From assembly GCA_027924645.1 (NCBI GenBank), contig BSBN01001017.1:11062501-11126500 (forward strand): a stretch of DNA of 64,000 nucleotides, given 5' to 3'. The DNA is from Cunninghamia lanceolata (lineage: Eukaryota > Streptophyta > Pinopsida > Cupressales > Cupressaceae). The number at the start of each line of letters is the position of its first letter. Position 1 is the stretch's first letter. Both the position numbers and the translations under genes were made by a program. Shown one piece after another: positions 13,266 through 24,503 of this stretch. The notes under the pieces were generated by a model. The model ran no database searches, was not told the DNA's origin, and saw nothing but the letters and a program-made list of their open reading frames with translations.

Positions 13266-14469
13266 AGATTACCTTGCAGTGAATCGACACATTATAGTGG
13301 TAGACGTGTTGTGTTTGTAGATTTTAGAGAATAACACGTGCAACAAAGAGAAATCGACATGTATCACAACTCAAATATACATTCAAATTGTCCTAGACCT
13401 CACAACAAAAGAAAATTAATAAATCAGAGAGAGAGATGGTATAAGCTTCTATTTTTATACTTTTGTTTTACATTATTTTAAATATATATAGTTGTAATTT
13501 TCAATTTGATTTTGTGTACCAACTTACTTCTAACTTCAATCTCATGACCCAATCTATGAACTAAGTCACAAAACATGATATAATCCACCTCATCCAAAAT
13601 CCTAATGTCATTATCATATTGATCCACACACCAAAATTTCATTAGTAAAGCATATAGAAATTAAGTGTTGTTAAAAATTATTCTCAAGATATATACAAAA
13701 TTTTAGACATTCTAAAGTTGAAGTCTATATTTAGGCACAACATTGAAGTACATTCAACTTCTTGCATCTACATTGTTTGTGTGACATGTTTTTGAAAGTT
13801 TAAATCAACCTTTTAAGAGATTGGCTATAACTGAGATAACTTAAGGTCTTCACCTCTAACCTCAAAAGCAAGCTCAATTATGCTTTTCAACACAACACCT
13901 TTTTGATAATAGATTAAGGCATACAATTCTTTGAAGGCTACATTAATATCAAACCAAATCACAATAAAAAGTCTAATCCTCATCCATGAAAACATATTTT
14001 TCCTAAACAAATTACTGCAATCATTTGACCATTGATTCATAACATTATTTCATATTTTTATTACCTACTAAACCATATGAATCTAGATGGTGTAGTAAAA
14101 AGTCAAAATTGCATATCACTGTAAACCCTCATTTTTGTTCTTGGCCAGCTTATTCTCATTGACCGCTCCCCTTCCATTGTTTCACATATGGTTTACTGAA
14201 AACTTCCAAATAACAGGGATGACATATATTTATAAAATCCTAAGGATACTAAAATACATATATACGTATGTGGATTTATGATTGTTTAGGTTATTGAGCT
14301 CAACACTTTGTTGTGTTGAATGATAGAAAATAAAAAATAAATGGTGTGCGGGCACATTGAGAGTTATGTTTTCACTAGGATAAGGGATACCAAGTAGTAA
14401 TGTTAATGTTTTCACAAATTAACATTATTGAAGGTCATATCACATATTAAGTGTATGAGAAAATAACTT
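13266..14469. other. no recognisable feature
   Basis: AT-rich single-copy-looking DNA with short chance open frames. Near 14,150 about 40 bp resembles part of the CpG-rich block at 11,568. Nothing else could be supported. Confidence 0.5.
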
Positions 14470-14725
14470 TACTAGAAGACCATTCATCAAGATCGAATTA
14501 GAAAGATACAACCTTTAATAGTAGATCTATCTCTTCTATCCAACTTGTCCCATTCATCTTCATCCATTGTTGATGGTAGAAAATTGAGTGCAACATTTAT
14601 TATGATCCACTAATTTGTCTCCACTAAAAGATCTTCAACCTTCAATTTCCACAACTCAAAGTTTTACCTATTGGACTTCTCAATCTCAATTATCAAGGTG
14701 TTGCCCATGACTTTTGATTTTCAAA
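14470..14725 (-). pseudogene. Ty1/copia-type gag relic
   Basis: Minus-strand translation gives NFELWKLKVEDLLVETN near 14,610-14,660, then DEDEWDKLDRRDRSTIKGCI near 14,500-14,560. This is the N-terminal gag pattern of plant Ty1/copia elements (F..W.....LL, then W..LD..A.S.I). Gag would form the virus-like particle. About 80 codons survive with stops at expected W or Q positions. No matching protease, integrase or RT was found nearby, and no LTR is visible, so this is an isolated fragment. Confidence 0.7.
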
Positions 14726-14779
14726 TGTTATTTCAAATCCGCATTAATATGTAATTAAATATTTAGATAAAATAATTGT

Positions 14780-14856
14780 AAGGGAATAACATCTCTTTTA
14801 CATAAATTTAGGTTAACAAGGGAATATCATCTCTTTTACATAAATTTAGGTTAAAT
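14780..14856. repeat. 38-bp tandem duplication
   Basis: AAGGGAATAWCATCTCTTTT followed by ACATAAATTTAGGTTAA occurs twice, starting at 14,780 and 14,818, with one or two differences. Confidence 0.9.
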
Positions 14857-15984
14857 TAATAAATGCAAGAAATAAATTATACATAATTTAGGTTTAACTA
14901 ATAATTTAATTAGGAAATGATAATTATAATAAATGAATTTTCAAAAATTGAGAAAAGAAGATCAGACAATTAGCTTTTCAAATAATGATGAAGAATAATT
15001 TTATGCTACATAGAATTTGGTCATTTTAGTATAAAAATAGGTATTCTTAATCTACTTGCTATCTCAAGAATGTAGCAGTCAACAGATTTCATGCATGTCA
15101 GATCTACATTATGCATTATTGATCCCACATTTTAAAAAAAACATCCTAATGTGCGGAACAATTCTATTATCTATTGGATTGATCTACCAAACTATGTACC
15201 TGCATGACTTGATTCACCCTTGTATTCGATGTCTATCAATGTCTATCACCAGATGACAAAAGTTGTTCTCTCCTAGGTTGGCCCCCTTAATTACACCGAC
15301 TTCACAAATGTTGAAGAATATTCAAGACAACAAGCTCAAGCATGAAAGTGTCCTAGACAATTTCATGCAAATTTGACTTGTTCTTGAATATATTTTTTAA
15401 GGATATGTAAAGTGGTGGAATTTCAAGAGAGAGATAGAGACAGAGAGAGTCTCAACAATACATATCACTACATTCTTTCAATTCTACTAATGGATGGACA
15501 ACAACCATTCACCATCAACAATATTGTGTGCTCTCATCTCAAAAACTCACTTATTACTTTCATCTACATGCTATCTTGGATAGAAAATAAACATGATGTA
15601 GGTGGTGGCCATACTTGTATTTGCAAGAGAATGCCGAATAAATGTAGGTGTGAAAATACATATATGCTTCAAATAATATGCATAGGTGACAACTAATGGA
15701 ATGCAAGTGAAAACAGGTGTAGTGCATGAACAAGAATATAGAACAGGGATCGTGCAAATAGAGACTACACAAAAAACATGAAAGCTCACACATTTGAAGT
15801 AGAGCGATTAATAAAAACACAGGGATCTTGAAATCCATTAAGATTATGCAAATTAATTCACAACACTCAAGAAAATAAAAATGGCATGGGCCATAGAGAG
15901 AGAAAGAGAGATGCCATGTCTACCCATCTTCCATGTGTCAGTTTTTGTTTTTTAATGCCTTAGTGTCAATATTTAGGGTTTTGG
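14857..15984. other. no recognisable feature; short GA tracts
   Basis: Scattered chance open frames only. Short GAGA runs occur near 15,425 and 15,897. A segment near 15,850-15,905 (CTCAAGAAAATAAAAATGG) has a diverged second copy near 16,945, a local duplication of about 50 bp. Confidence 0.4.
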
Positions 15985-16390
15985 AATGTTAAGAGGAAGG
16001 TAGAGGGAGAGAGGGAGAGAGGAGGGAGAGATAGAGATAGGAAGAGATAGGGAGAGGGAGAGGGAGAGATAGAAAGATATAGATATAGAGATCTAGAGAT
16101 AAAGAGAGGGAATGATAAAGAGTTAGATAGATAGATAAGGGGATAGGGATAAGGAGAGATATAGATAGAGAGATAGAGGGGGAGAGAGTGAGGGAGAGAT
16201 AGAGATATAAATAGAGAGAGGAAGATAGAGACAGGGAGAGGGAGAGGGAGAGAGAGAGGGAGAGATAGATATATAGAAAGGAGAGATAGAGAAAGGTATG
16301 GGAAGAATAAGAGACAACTTGGGATGAGATAAAAATAAAGAGGGACACATAGAGATATAGAGAGGAGATTGATAGAGACAAAAGAATAGA
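15985..16390. repeat. GA/GATA-rich imperfect microsatellite
   Basis: About 400 bp of GAGAGATAGAGATAGGGAGA-like purine repeats. The 151-codon minus-strand open frame across it is almost entirely S, L, Y and I and is a by-product of the repeat. Confidence 0.9.
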
Positions 16391-17088
16391 GAGATAGACT
16401 ACATTTTGATTAGTCATTTCATGCCAATAATTAAAAGATGACATGTAATGAGGAGTCCAACTTTGAGGTTAGTACTACATTAAAGATCATGGAGCTTGGT
16501 ATTGGTTTGTCTATATCATCTAACTCCACTGGAGCCCCATAAAATGGTACTTTTCATGTGAATGATCCAATGATAGAGAAAAGAGAGTGACTTTCAATTG
16601 GTCATTTCATGCCAATGATCCAAAGATGCAATGAGCTATTTTGGGAGATCTATGGTTGATAGTTTACTATAGGCCAATAGAGATGATCCCATGAAAATAG
16701 ATTCTCTTTTCAATTCCTGGTACAAACCTATGGCTTCTCTTATATGACATTTAATAGAGCACTCCATTTTTCTATCCATCAAATTCTTTACTAGACATCC
16801 ATCCTATGTAAATACTTTTGGTAGATGGTTACCTGGACTAGATAGATACTGAGCTTGTACTCATGTAAAATGGGCCATAGGGTTATTGAGCTTATATAGA
16901 CTATACCTAGATCATGACTAATAGAATGCAAGTGAACTTCATGACACTCGAGAAAACAAAAATTCCATGGGCCATAGGGATATAAGACAATCATCATTCA
17001 CTTAAATACATGTCAATTGAACTTCCACAACTGTTCGGCGTACCCATTGTACACCAAGGTACGTTGCTAGTAAATAACCAACCAAAAA
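16391..17088. other. no gene; short local duplications
   Basis: CATTTCATGCCAAT plus following bases occurs at about 16,417 and 16,600. The segment near 16,930-16,985 duplicates 15,850-15,905. No coding feature is supported. Confidence 0.4.
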
Positions 17089-17230
17089 AGTATGAAAAAC
17101 TCTTACCATTTAACAATAAAATATTTGTAATTGTTAAGTGGTTCCAAGTTATATTTAGTTTATATGAACATGGTTTGAATTTTAAATAATATTTTTAATT
17201 TAATAATGTTTAATGGAAAAAATTAAGTAG
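17089..17230. repeat. dispersed repeat shared with 34,879-35,070
   Basis: GAAAAACTCTTACCATTTAA and the AT-rich DNA after it recur at 34,886, where the copy continues to about 35,070 just before LINE-C. The homology is diverged and indel-rich. Confidence 0.55.
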
Positions 17231-17799
17231 CAGAATAATATTAAATTTATAAATAATAGTTTTTTTAAGAATTTATAATTTGATGAAGAAACAAGCTAGT
17301 AGCAATTACTAGTGGATATACTAATACCCCATGTTTTGAGGTTGGTAATCAATAGAATGAATCCCACTTTGAACAATTTTGACTTGTTTGAGATATGTCC
17401 CTTGCACTACAACTAAATTTGTGGGAAACAACATTCCATCACTTGTTTCTAATTTTGTTAAGTTCATCCTCTATTGTGTGCAACATAATAAATAATAACT
17501 AAGACTCTGTTTCTAGCCTTTGCTATGACTACAAAAAAAACTCTTACACCACAATGAAATGTAAAAAAATTAGAACCAATCATGAATACTAATATTTAAG
17601 AACCAAATTAAAATTAAAATTTATCAACATATTAAATTTAAAAAATTGAACTAAAGTTGCAGATATATACCTTTTTAATCAATTTTGAAATGTGGCCATA
17701 ATCAGTTGAAATCAAAGGAATGTCTTCAAATCCTTTGTCTTCATCTTTGTCATATGTGTTAGTAACAACTAGTATCACCAAATTTGATTCACTAACATA

Positions 17800-19640
17800 T
17801 CCACGTCATTAGCTATTGTAATTCTCATAATCTCCCAACATGGAGTCATTAAAAAAACAAGAGTAATCCCTAGAGCACAATGTCCATGTGTGGCTATCGA
17901 TACTCATGACACAATGCAAAGATCTTATTTTCTCTACTCTCTTGCATCCATGCATTGTTCTTCTATCCACACCTACAAATATTATATATGCACCAAACAT
18001 GATTTACAATTATAATTTTGTTGAAATTATAAAGCTATAATCACAATCAAATAAAATAAATATTTAAGTAAATATTAAATAAGTTAATTTTTTTTCAAAC
18101 AATACATAGCTGATATCTCTTAGAACACTACTTGGACGTGGGTTCCTCCTTGAAAATGTGTTGACCTCACATGTGAAGTGCTTCTTACACCATTCAACAA
18201 CATCATGTGCATCATTTATGTGATCTCCCTCATAAATCATTTGATGTTTTCTTAGAGCATGTTTGATGTAAGTTCTTGAACCATCATGTTCACCCTTTCA
18301 ATGCCCACTCTCAAAGAAACTCCAAACATGTTATATATTGTCATTTCGATGATATCTATGAAGTGTATAAAATGGCCTTGATGATTTGAATTGAGACACA
18401 CACCCATCTGACCATACAAAGTGTTTTTCAATTTTCACACCCTTTCTTGCCAAATATTCAAAAAACTTCTTAAAGCAATGTTCTACAAAATGTGTGTCAT
18501 GCTCTTTATCATCACTAATATAAAAGTGATATTCTTTATTAATGACTCATTGTAGATATGTATTCTCAACACCATCCAAATCCAATTGTGCATGTTGATA
18601 ACACACATGCACCATAATAGTGACCTTCTCTGAATAATAATATTGTGTTTGAATCTCTTTTTGATGGGTAAAAGAGTAATTATTTGCAAAGTCCACTATT
18701 GATAAAACTATTCTAGGTGGGAAAGTATCTCTCAACAATTAAAACTATTTTTCTTGCCACTTAGCAAAAAATGCATAATGTATTTATGGTTGTATCATTT
18801 TATGAAAATTTTCCATAAATGTTTGAATAACTAGTTTCTCAAGTCTACATAATCTAACTTTATGCATTCTTTCCCAAATTTTGTTTCAAACTTTATGTAC
18901 TTGTAACTCTTCTAATTTACCATCTTCATCATGTCAGTATCTTCATTTCTCAAAGGCATTTTAGCTAAATTTCCACATGTTTTACAAAGTATTGTTATGC
19001 ATTTCATTTGACCATCTGCATCATCATTAGATTTATCACATAAGATGGATGCTCTAAACTGACTTTCTTGTTTAGGAGGTATATTTTGAACACCATCACT
19101 TTCTTCTCTGTTCTTTCGAAACACCAGATAGCAAAGATCAAATTCAATATGGTAATGACAACAACAAATTTCAAAAACTTTGTTTTCCTTCACATACGAT
19201 GGCCTTAATGTTTCAAACATTGTTTTCTCAATCCTTATATGAGGATTTTCATCACAAAATGTCACATACATCTCATTTTATGTTATGCCTAACCAATGTT
19301 TTGTATGTAGTTCATAATCATTTGGATCAATCCTATGTTTGAGACCATGTCTCTACTATTTAATGAAGGACGAGTATGATCATGCCAAAAAATTGATATC
19401 AACATCCTAACACCATCTTCAATCTTGTATGAATGAGGATCCCTACACATCATTGCACAATTGCCTTCTATAATACTATCATCCAAAACCTTTCTCCTTT
19501 TCACATATCTTATTAGTGTCTTTCTACTTAAGCCAATTTCACTTGAAAGTGAAGAGATCTAATGTTTTCCTGGCATCTGTGGACTCAAAATAGATGTTAA
19601 CATCACTCTTCTTGAAATGCTCTTATCAACTGATCAAAAC
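17800..19640 (-). pseudogene. degenerate DDE-transposase-like gene, two or more exons
   Basis: On the minus strand several pieces line up in order. They are ISIFWHDHTRPSLNSRDMV (about 19,360), PHIRIEKTMFETLRPSYV with a cysteine/histidine cluster EICCCHYHIEFDL (19,150-19,240), YHFYISDDKEHD near 18,510, and HFVWSDGCVSQFKSSRPFY near 18,400. After these come WSFFESGH*KGEHDG (about 18,290) and DVVEWCKKHFTCEV (18,190). A further segment ending SRDYSCFFN (17,809-18,000) is separated by AT-rich DNA that looks like an intron. The pattern matches, from memory, a dispersed plant and animal family with a conserved SDG...QFK and SGHGKGEHDG core that I take to be transposase-like; I cannot name the superfamily. 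Several stops and frameshifts make it non-functional. Confidence 0.55.
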
Positions 19641-20047
19641 ATTGGCCAATGGAACTTAAGCCTTTTGTAATATTTTGAGCAATATATTTTTCTAGGTGTT
19701 TTTTCCTCTTTTTTGTGAAAGATAGACCCAACAATTTTAATGGCTCTTTTAGCTTGTCACGAAGAAGTATACTTGATAATAGTTGGGCTTGACAAAGTGT
19801 ATCAAAATGTATGAAATGCTTCTCAAGTATTTACTTTGAAGTTCTATTCAACAAGTCCCTCAAGTAGTAACTTGACTAGGTTGTTCAACATAAATTTTCA
19901 TTTTCTATATATCCATTTGAAGTAAATGATCTATATTTCTGTAATAAATTATTCTCTTAGATTCTTTAATTATATTCATATGCATATATATAGAAGGAAG
20001 CAATGCTGACCCCTCTCCAACATCAAAGTTTGGTCAGGCCTCCACCT

Positions 20048-20146
20048 TGACATCAACTATGTGTGGTTGGGCCTCCTCCCTGACATCAACTGTGTGTGGT
20101 TGGGCCTCCTCCCTGACATCAACAATGTGTGGTTGGGCCTCCTCTA
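20048..20146 (-). repeat. 33-bp tandem repeat, reads as an 11-residue repeat on the minus strand
   Basis: Three units of TGACATCAACTATGTGTGG plus TTGGGCCTCCTCCC start at 20,048, 20,081 and 20,114, with a decayed partial unit before 20,048. The period is a multiple of three. The minus strand reads EEAQPHTVDVR three times without a stop, preceded by TRVEVKPNLDSGV. An acceptor-like ATATATAG lies near 20,188. It lies upstream, in the minus sense, of the transposase-like pseudogene. Confidence 0.8.
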
Positions 20147-20759
20147 CTCCACTATCTAAATTAGGCTTGACTTCTACTCTAGTTTCTATATATCATATAA
20201 AAGAGAGAAGATTTTAGAATATATTTAAGGGAAAGAAATATTACTTGTCCATGCATATATGAAAAATTACTTTTCCATTCATATATACTTACATTCATGT
20301 GCATCTATGAAATATGAATGTAGTACATGTAGGAATCTATTTCTAGTATTAAAATTAAATCTAAAAGTGTACATGATCTCTAGGATTAAATTATAGAACT
20401 ATGCTACAAACATCTCTAGAGAAACTTAGAAATCATTACAAATAAATTTTAAACAATTAAGCTTTGAGAAGATTTGAGGGAGTTTTGTTGCAAAATACTA
20501 ACAAGATTTTGTACAGATTGAGACAACAAAGGTTTAGCATCAAATTCAACCAAGAATTCAATTTAGTTTTGACAACCTTAATAAGTCCTATGAATAAAGT
20601 GCTACACACTCATTTTTAAGAGTATGTGATACCTTTAATACTTGGATGAAATTCTCATTTTTAGCTAAAAATACATGAGGAAAAATTATTGCACACTTAG
20701 AGAAGATATTATTGATTTCAGAGGAGAACAAACTTCATTTGAATGATTAAAAAATAGAA
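20147..20759. other. no gene; first member of a roughly 155-bp repeat family
   Basis: A diverged copy of the GAATGTAGAACATGTAGG repeat that recurs at 21,950, 22,104 and 22,277 begins near 20,315. The rest is AT-rich with no supported feature. Confidence 0.4.
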
Positions 20760-21945
20760 TTCTCTGAGAAAAGTTCAATGGTTAGTCTTGTTAATTTTGT
20801 TTGGAATGGACTGGTCATATAGAGCCATCAAAAGTAGAGGCCAAATGAATTGGCCTAATGGACTACAAGCATCATCAAAATAAGGAGCTTTGTATGGGTG
20901 GCTTAATAGTTAAGGAAAATTATTGTCTTTTCTAAATTATAGGTACACCTTTACATGCAATAAAATTTATTCATGGAAGAGAATCAAGGTAGGTAATATT
21001 GAACAAAAATCATTTATGGATTTAAAAATAAAGTAAGAAATACACTTATGTTGCCTCTTTAAAATTTAAAACATTATTTGAGGTGGAGATAGGTGTTAAT
21101 CACTATGTTATATATGGGAACTTTATTCTAATGCATGAAGGTAAGCTTGTGTGTTACTATTTAGAAATGTTTCATGGTTTTGTCCTTGGGCATTTCCCCT
21201 ATGACAAAAAGATTTATGCTTTGGTGCAAGTGGTGAAAAATTGGAAGCACTATTTGTTGACCTTAAAGAGACCATTGCTTAAATGGACCATCCACCAATA
21301 CAATGCTTACTTGAGATCAATAGAAGGTTGAGAAATCACACCATGTTACAAGGGGACATTGTTTCTTGAACAATTCCACTTAGTCATAAAATATAAAAGA
21401 GGTGTAAATAATAAGCTCAAGTTGATTTTTCTTCAAGACCACCATTTCTGTTGGTAGCTAATACTTTTTCTCTTCTTGAACCCTTTGTAAGTTAAGTGTA
21501 TGTGAGGGATTATGTCTATAAAAAGGATTTTGGAGAGTCATAATAGTAGATTGAAGAAGGTAAGAAAGATGAATTTGTTCATAAGACTAATTTCATGTGA
21601 AGAATAGTTTGATCTTCAAGTTGGGTTTGTTGTGCATTCTAAAAGAGAAGAGATTATTCTTATTGAGGTGCACGTACCCCTAAGGTGGATGAGACATTTA
21701 GGGCCACTAAATCATATCTAATTTGTAGTATTACATTAATTAGGTTATCATGCTAATTATGTTTGACATTGTACTTGAGTTTACATTTCATTAACGAAAG
21801 TAATTGGAAACTATGACTATATCAACCCCTGCTAATTCAAACACTATCATGTGAAAATATATTGATAGATTTTGTAGGTGATTTACCTAAGACAAAAAAA
21901 ATGTGCATGAATATATATTTGTGGTGGTTGATAGGTTTATAAATT
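20760..21945 (+). pseudogene. Ty3/gypsy pol relic (RNase H and integrase part)
   Basis: The plus-strand frame at 21,083-21,331 contains MHEGKLVCYYLEMFHGFVLG and YDKKIYALVQVVKNWKHYLL. This is the RNase H segment that follows the RT of chromovirus-type gypsy elements (expected YDKELYALV..L..W+HYL). A shifted frame after 21,340 contains EQFHLVIKYKRGVNNKL, the usual end of that domain. Near 21,900 VHEYIFVVVDRF matches the integrase core start. The relic lies opposite to the minus-strand transposase-like gene and probably inserted into it. Both ends are missing and many frames are broken. Confidence 0.75.
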
Positions 21946-21949
21946 TAGA

Positions 21950-22440
21950 TGAATGTAGAACATGTAGGATTCTAATTTATATTAAAATCAAATCTAAAAT
22001 TAGAAACTATACTCAAACCCTAGAGTTGACAAATCTAGGGAAAGAGATACCAACCCTAGAGAGAAACTAGGGAATCTAGTGAATTTAACCTAGACAATTT
22101 AAGTGAATGTAGAACATGTAGGAATCTAATTATAGTTTAAAATTAAATCTAAAACTAGAAACTATACTAAAACCCTAGAATTGAGGAAGGAGGGGAAAGA
22201 TATACAAACCTTAAAGAGGAACTATTGAATTTAACGTTGAATTTATTTGGAATCTATGTAGAATTTTAAATTTAGATGAGTGTAGAACATGTAATTTAAT
22301 CTAATTTTTATTGAAATTAAATCTAAAATTATAAACTGAATTAGGGATAAATACAAATCTAATATTTATCAATACAATTAAAAAATTGTAAATTAGAGTT
22401 GAGGAAGTAGGGATAAATACAAATCTAATATTCTCGAAAC
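21950..22440. repeat. roughly 155-bp AT-rich repeat, three adjacent copies
   Basis: Copies begin at 21,950, 22,104 and 22,277 with TGAATGTAGAACATGTAGG or close variants, followed by AAATTAAATCTAAAA and ACCCTAGA motifs. A fourth member lies at 20,315, on the other side of the gypsy relic. The array may therefore have been interrupted by that insertion. Confidence 0.75.
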
Positions 22441-22465
22441 ATTTTTATACAAATTAAAAATACAT

Positions 22466-22700
22466 ACCTTCTTTTTTTAAAAATATCTTTGCACCCTTTC
22501 TTTAGTTAATTTTTGTTCTTTTTCTGCTAAATATGATTGGATAGCCTTATTTTTCCTTGTTATTTTATTTCCCATTTCCTCGGGACTTTGCAAAATATCA
22601 ATCCAAAATTCTTTTACCAAAAGATTTTGTCCATAAAAATTCCCCAAATTAAACACATAATTTTTGCAATTCTTTTCCAATTGTTTCACTTGCAAATAAT
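22466..22700 (-). other. possible minus-strand exon, lysine/glutamate-rich
   Basis: The minus strand has 72 open codons with a charged, helix-prone end (AEKEQKLTKERVQRYF). Just beyond the stop comes AAG|GTATGTA, a strong plant splice-donor pattern, at about 22,470. It sits upstream, in the minus sense, of the 11-residue repeat and the transposase-like pseudogene and might be their 5' exon. I recognise no family; it could be chance. Confidence 0.25.
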
Positions 22701-22899
22701 AAAAAAATGTGAATATTTAGTTTATTTTTTAATTTCACAAATATATCGGACCCCTTATATATGTAGTTTGCATAAATTTTTTAAACTGTCAGCTCAACCA
22801 CCTCCATTTGAAGGTCATTTGTTATGCATTTTAAAAATATTTATCAACTCAAGAACCTTCATTCGAAGATTGACTGTTATGATTTTTTAAAATATTTTG

Positions 22900-23060
22900 G
22901 GCAAGAAAAATGACCTTCAAACAAAGGTACCTTCATACAACGGTACCTTTGTTTCAAGGTATCTTCATACAAAGGTACCTTTGAACAAAGGTATTACCTT
23001 TGTTTCAGGGTACCTTTGTGTGAAGGTCCTTCGAACAGAGGTCCTTGCATGGCCTCTCCC
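22900..23060. repeat. cluster of CAAAGGTACC / GGTACCTTTG inverted repeats
   Basis: CAAAGGTACCTT and its complement AAGGTACCTTTG alternate about six times in 140 bp. The DNA can therefore pair with itself in several registers. No coding frame is supported. Confidence 0.7.
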
Positions 23061-23673
23061 ACTCTCTACCTCAAATTTTCCTCAGAATTTTTAGTTTTAA
23101 ACCTTTGGTTGGGCCTTCAAATGGAATGAACTAGACAAGATAATTTACAAGATTATAGTCCTCGAAATGAGCTTTCTAAGAAGTATAGTTTTGAATATAT
23201 TTAATTCGATTATTATATTTATTTTCTGCATTTTAGTGAACATAGTGTTTTCACCAAACATCGACTTCTCTGCTCTACAATGTGGAAAAATAGTAAAATA
23301 GTGATTTTTTTTTGAAAAATATCTGCATACTAGGTATTCATGTCCGTATTTCAATAAAAAACTGAATTTGGATATAACCAAAAGGGTTATGTTGTATCAT
23401 GGTATAAACCTATGTCTAAATTATATTTAATCTCACTTCAAAAATTAATAAAAAATATGCAACAAAAAATTATGAAAAATTATCCATGCACTAGATATTG
23501 GTGTTACAAATCTATATTTAAAAAGTTAGAATTTTATCCTTTCTATAAAAAAAATTATGGTGTATGGTATAAACGCCACTTTTTAGAAATAGTGTTAAGT
23601 ATAAAAAACAAGTTATGAAAAGTTACGTAAAAAAATCACAAATTATTTTTTAAATTCTTTTAAAAAGTATATT
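23061..23673. other. no recognisable feature
   Basis: AT-rich DNA with chance open frames. Homology to unit A begins at 23,674. Confidence 0.5.
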
Positions 23674-23908
23674 TAGAATCTACACACAAAATCTCAAAAA
23701 TCACTAGTTCACATCATCTTCACATTCTTAATGGTTTAGTTGCTATAGGTGTCATAAAGTGAAAACTTGGTTTAAAATGTTGATTTCAATGTCCCACTTT
23801 GGCCAAAAAGTGGGACACAGTATGTGGGATCACCCCATGATATGTAGAAACATCAATGATAATTATAAAAATGTTTGAATTTTTATTGGATATTGCTTTA
23901 TCATCAAT
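23674..23908. repeat. repeat unit B, left part
   Basis: Colinear with 2,614-2,848. Contains a perfect 11-bp hairpin stem at 23,790-23,817 (TGTCCCACTTT, loop GGCCAA, AAAGTGGGACA); the counterpart in unit A at 2,730-2,757 has decayed. Interrupted by LINE-B immediately to the right. Confidence 0.85.
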
Positions 23909-23925
23909 GAAAATTATATACTATA
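23909..23925. repeat. 17-bp target-site duplication, left copy
   Basis: GAAAATTATATACTATA, repeated perfectly at 30,291-30,307. Unit A has the single, uninterrupted version at about 2,849-2,865 with one difference. Confidence 0.95.
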
Positions 23926-24503
23926 AAACTATGATGGCACGCATGTGCAGAGCTCTCACCATGGTTGCCCACGGCCATTGAGGCCCGGGCTGCATGGTGT
24001 ATTGGTTCGCTGCATGTGCCTTTTTCCTTTGGATTTGTGATCCTGGTGTTTCATTCTCTGTGGGGGTGGGTTTTATCTTTGTATCCGAGGTGTTGGGTCT
24101 GCGTTGGTCTCTTTTTTCTATTTCAGATTTAATTTTGCTAGCTTCCCTCATTGTTTGAGTGGTCTTGGGTTTGGAGGATCTGTGCTGTGTTGGTTGGTGG
24201 ATTAACTTTTGCCCTGCTATTCTTCCCTTTGCTGCGCACGGGCTCTAGTCTTGGGTGGTCACTTTCTTACCAGCTCTCTGTCGCTTTGGTGGTGGGTGAG
24301 CTACTTTGCTTTGTGGCTGGGTGCGATTTGCTTGGTGGGGGCGTGTGGTGTGCTTTGGGAAGAAGATTCTCCTTTTTGGTGCATGCATGCTCATCTCAGG
24401 TTTTGTGTTAGACGTGGTTTGGTGTAAAGGGGTGTCAGTTAGGGTTTAGTGTGGTAGTTGGACAGTGGGTGTGCCTTTGGATAAGGTGGTGGAGGAGGTT
24501 GCT

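Noticed and set aside
15412..15838. Overlapping open frames of 92-94 codons on both strands
   Set aside because: They lie in AT-rich, locally duplicated DNA, have no recognisable motif, and conflict with each other.
15989..16444. 151-codon minus-strand open frame
   Set aside because: It is a direct read-out of the GA-rich microsatellite, almost only S, L, Y and I.
21950..22330. CRISPR-like spaced repeats
   Set aside because: The units are long, diverged and AT-rich with no unique spacers of constant length; this is plant tandem-repeat decay.
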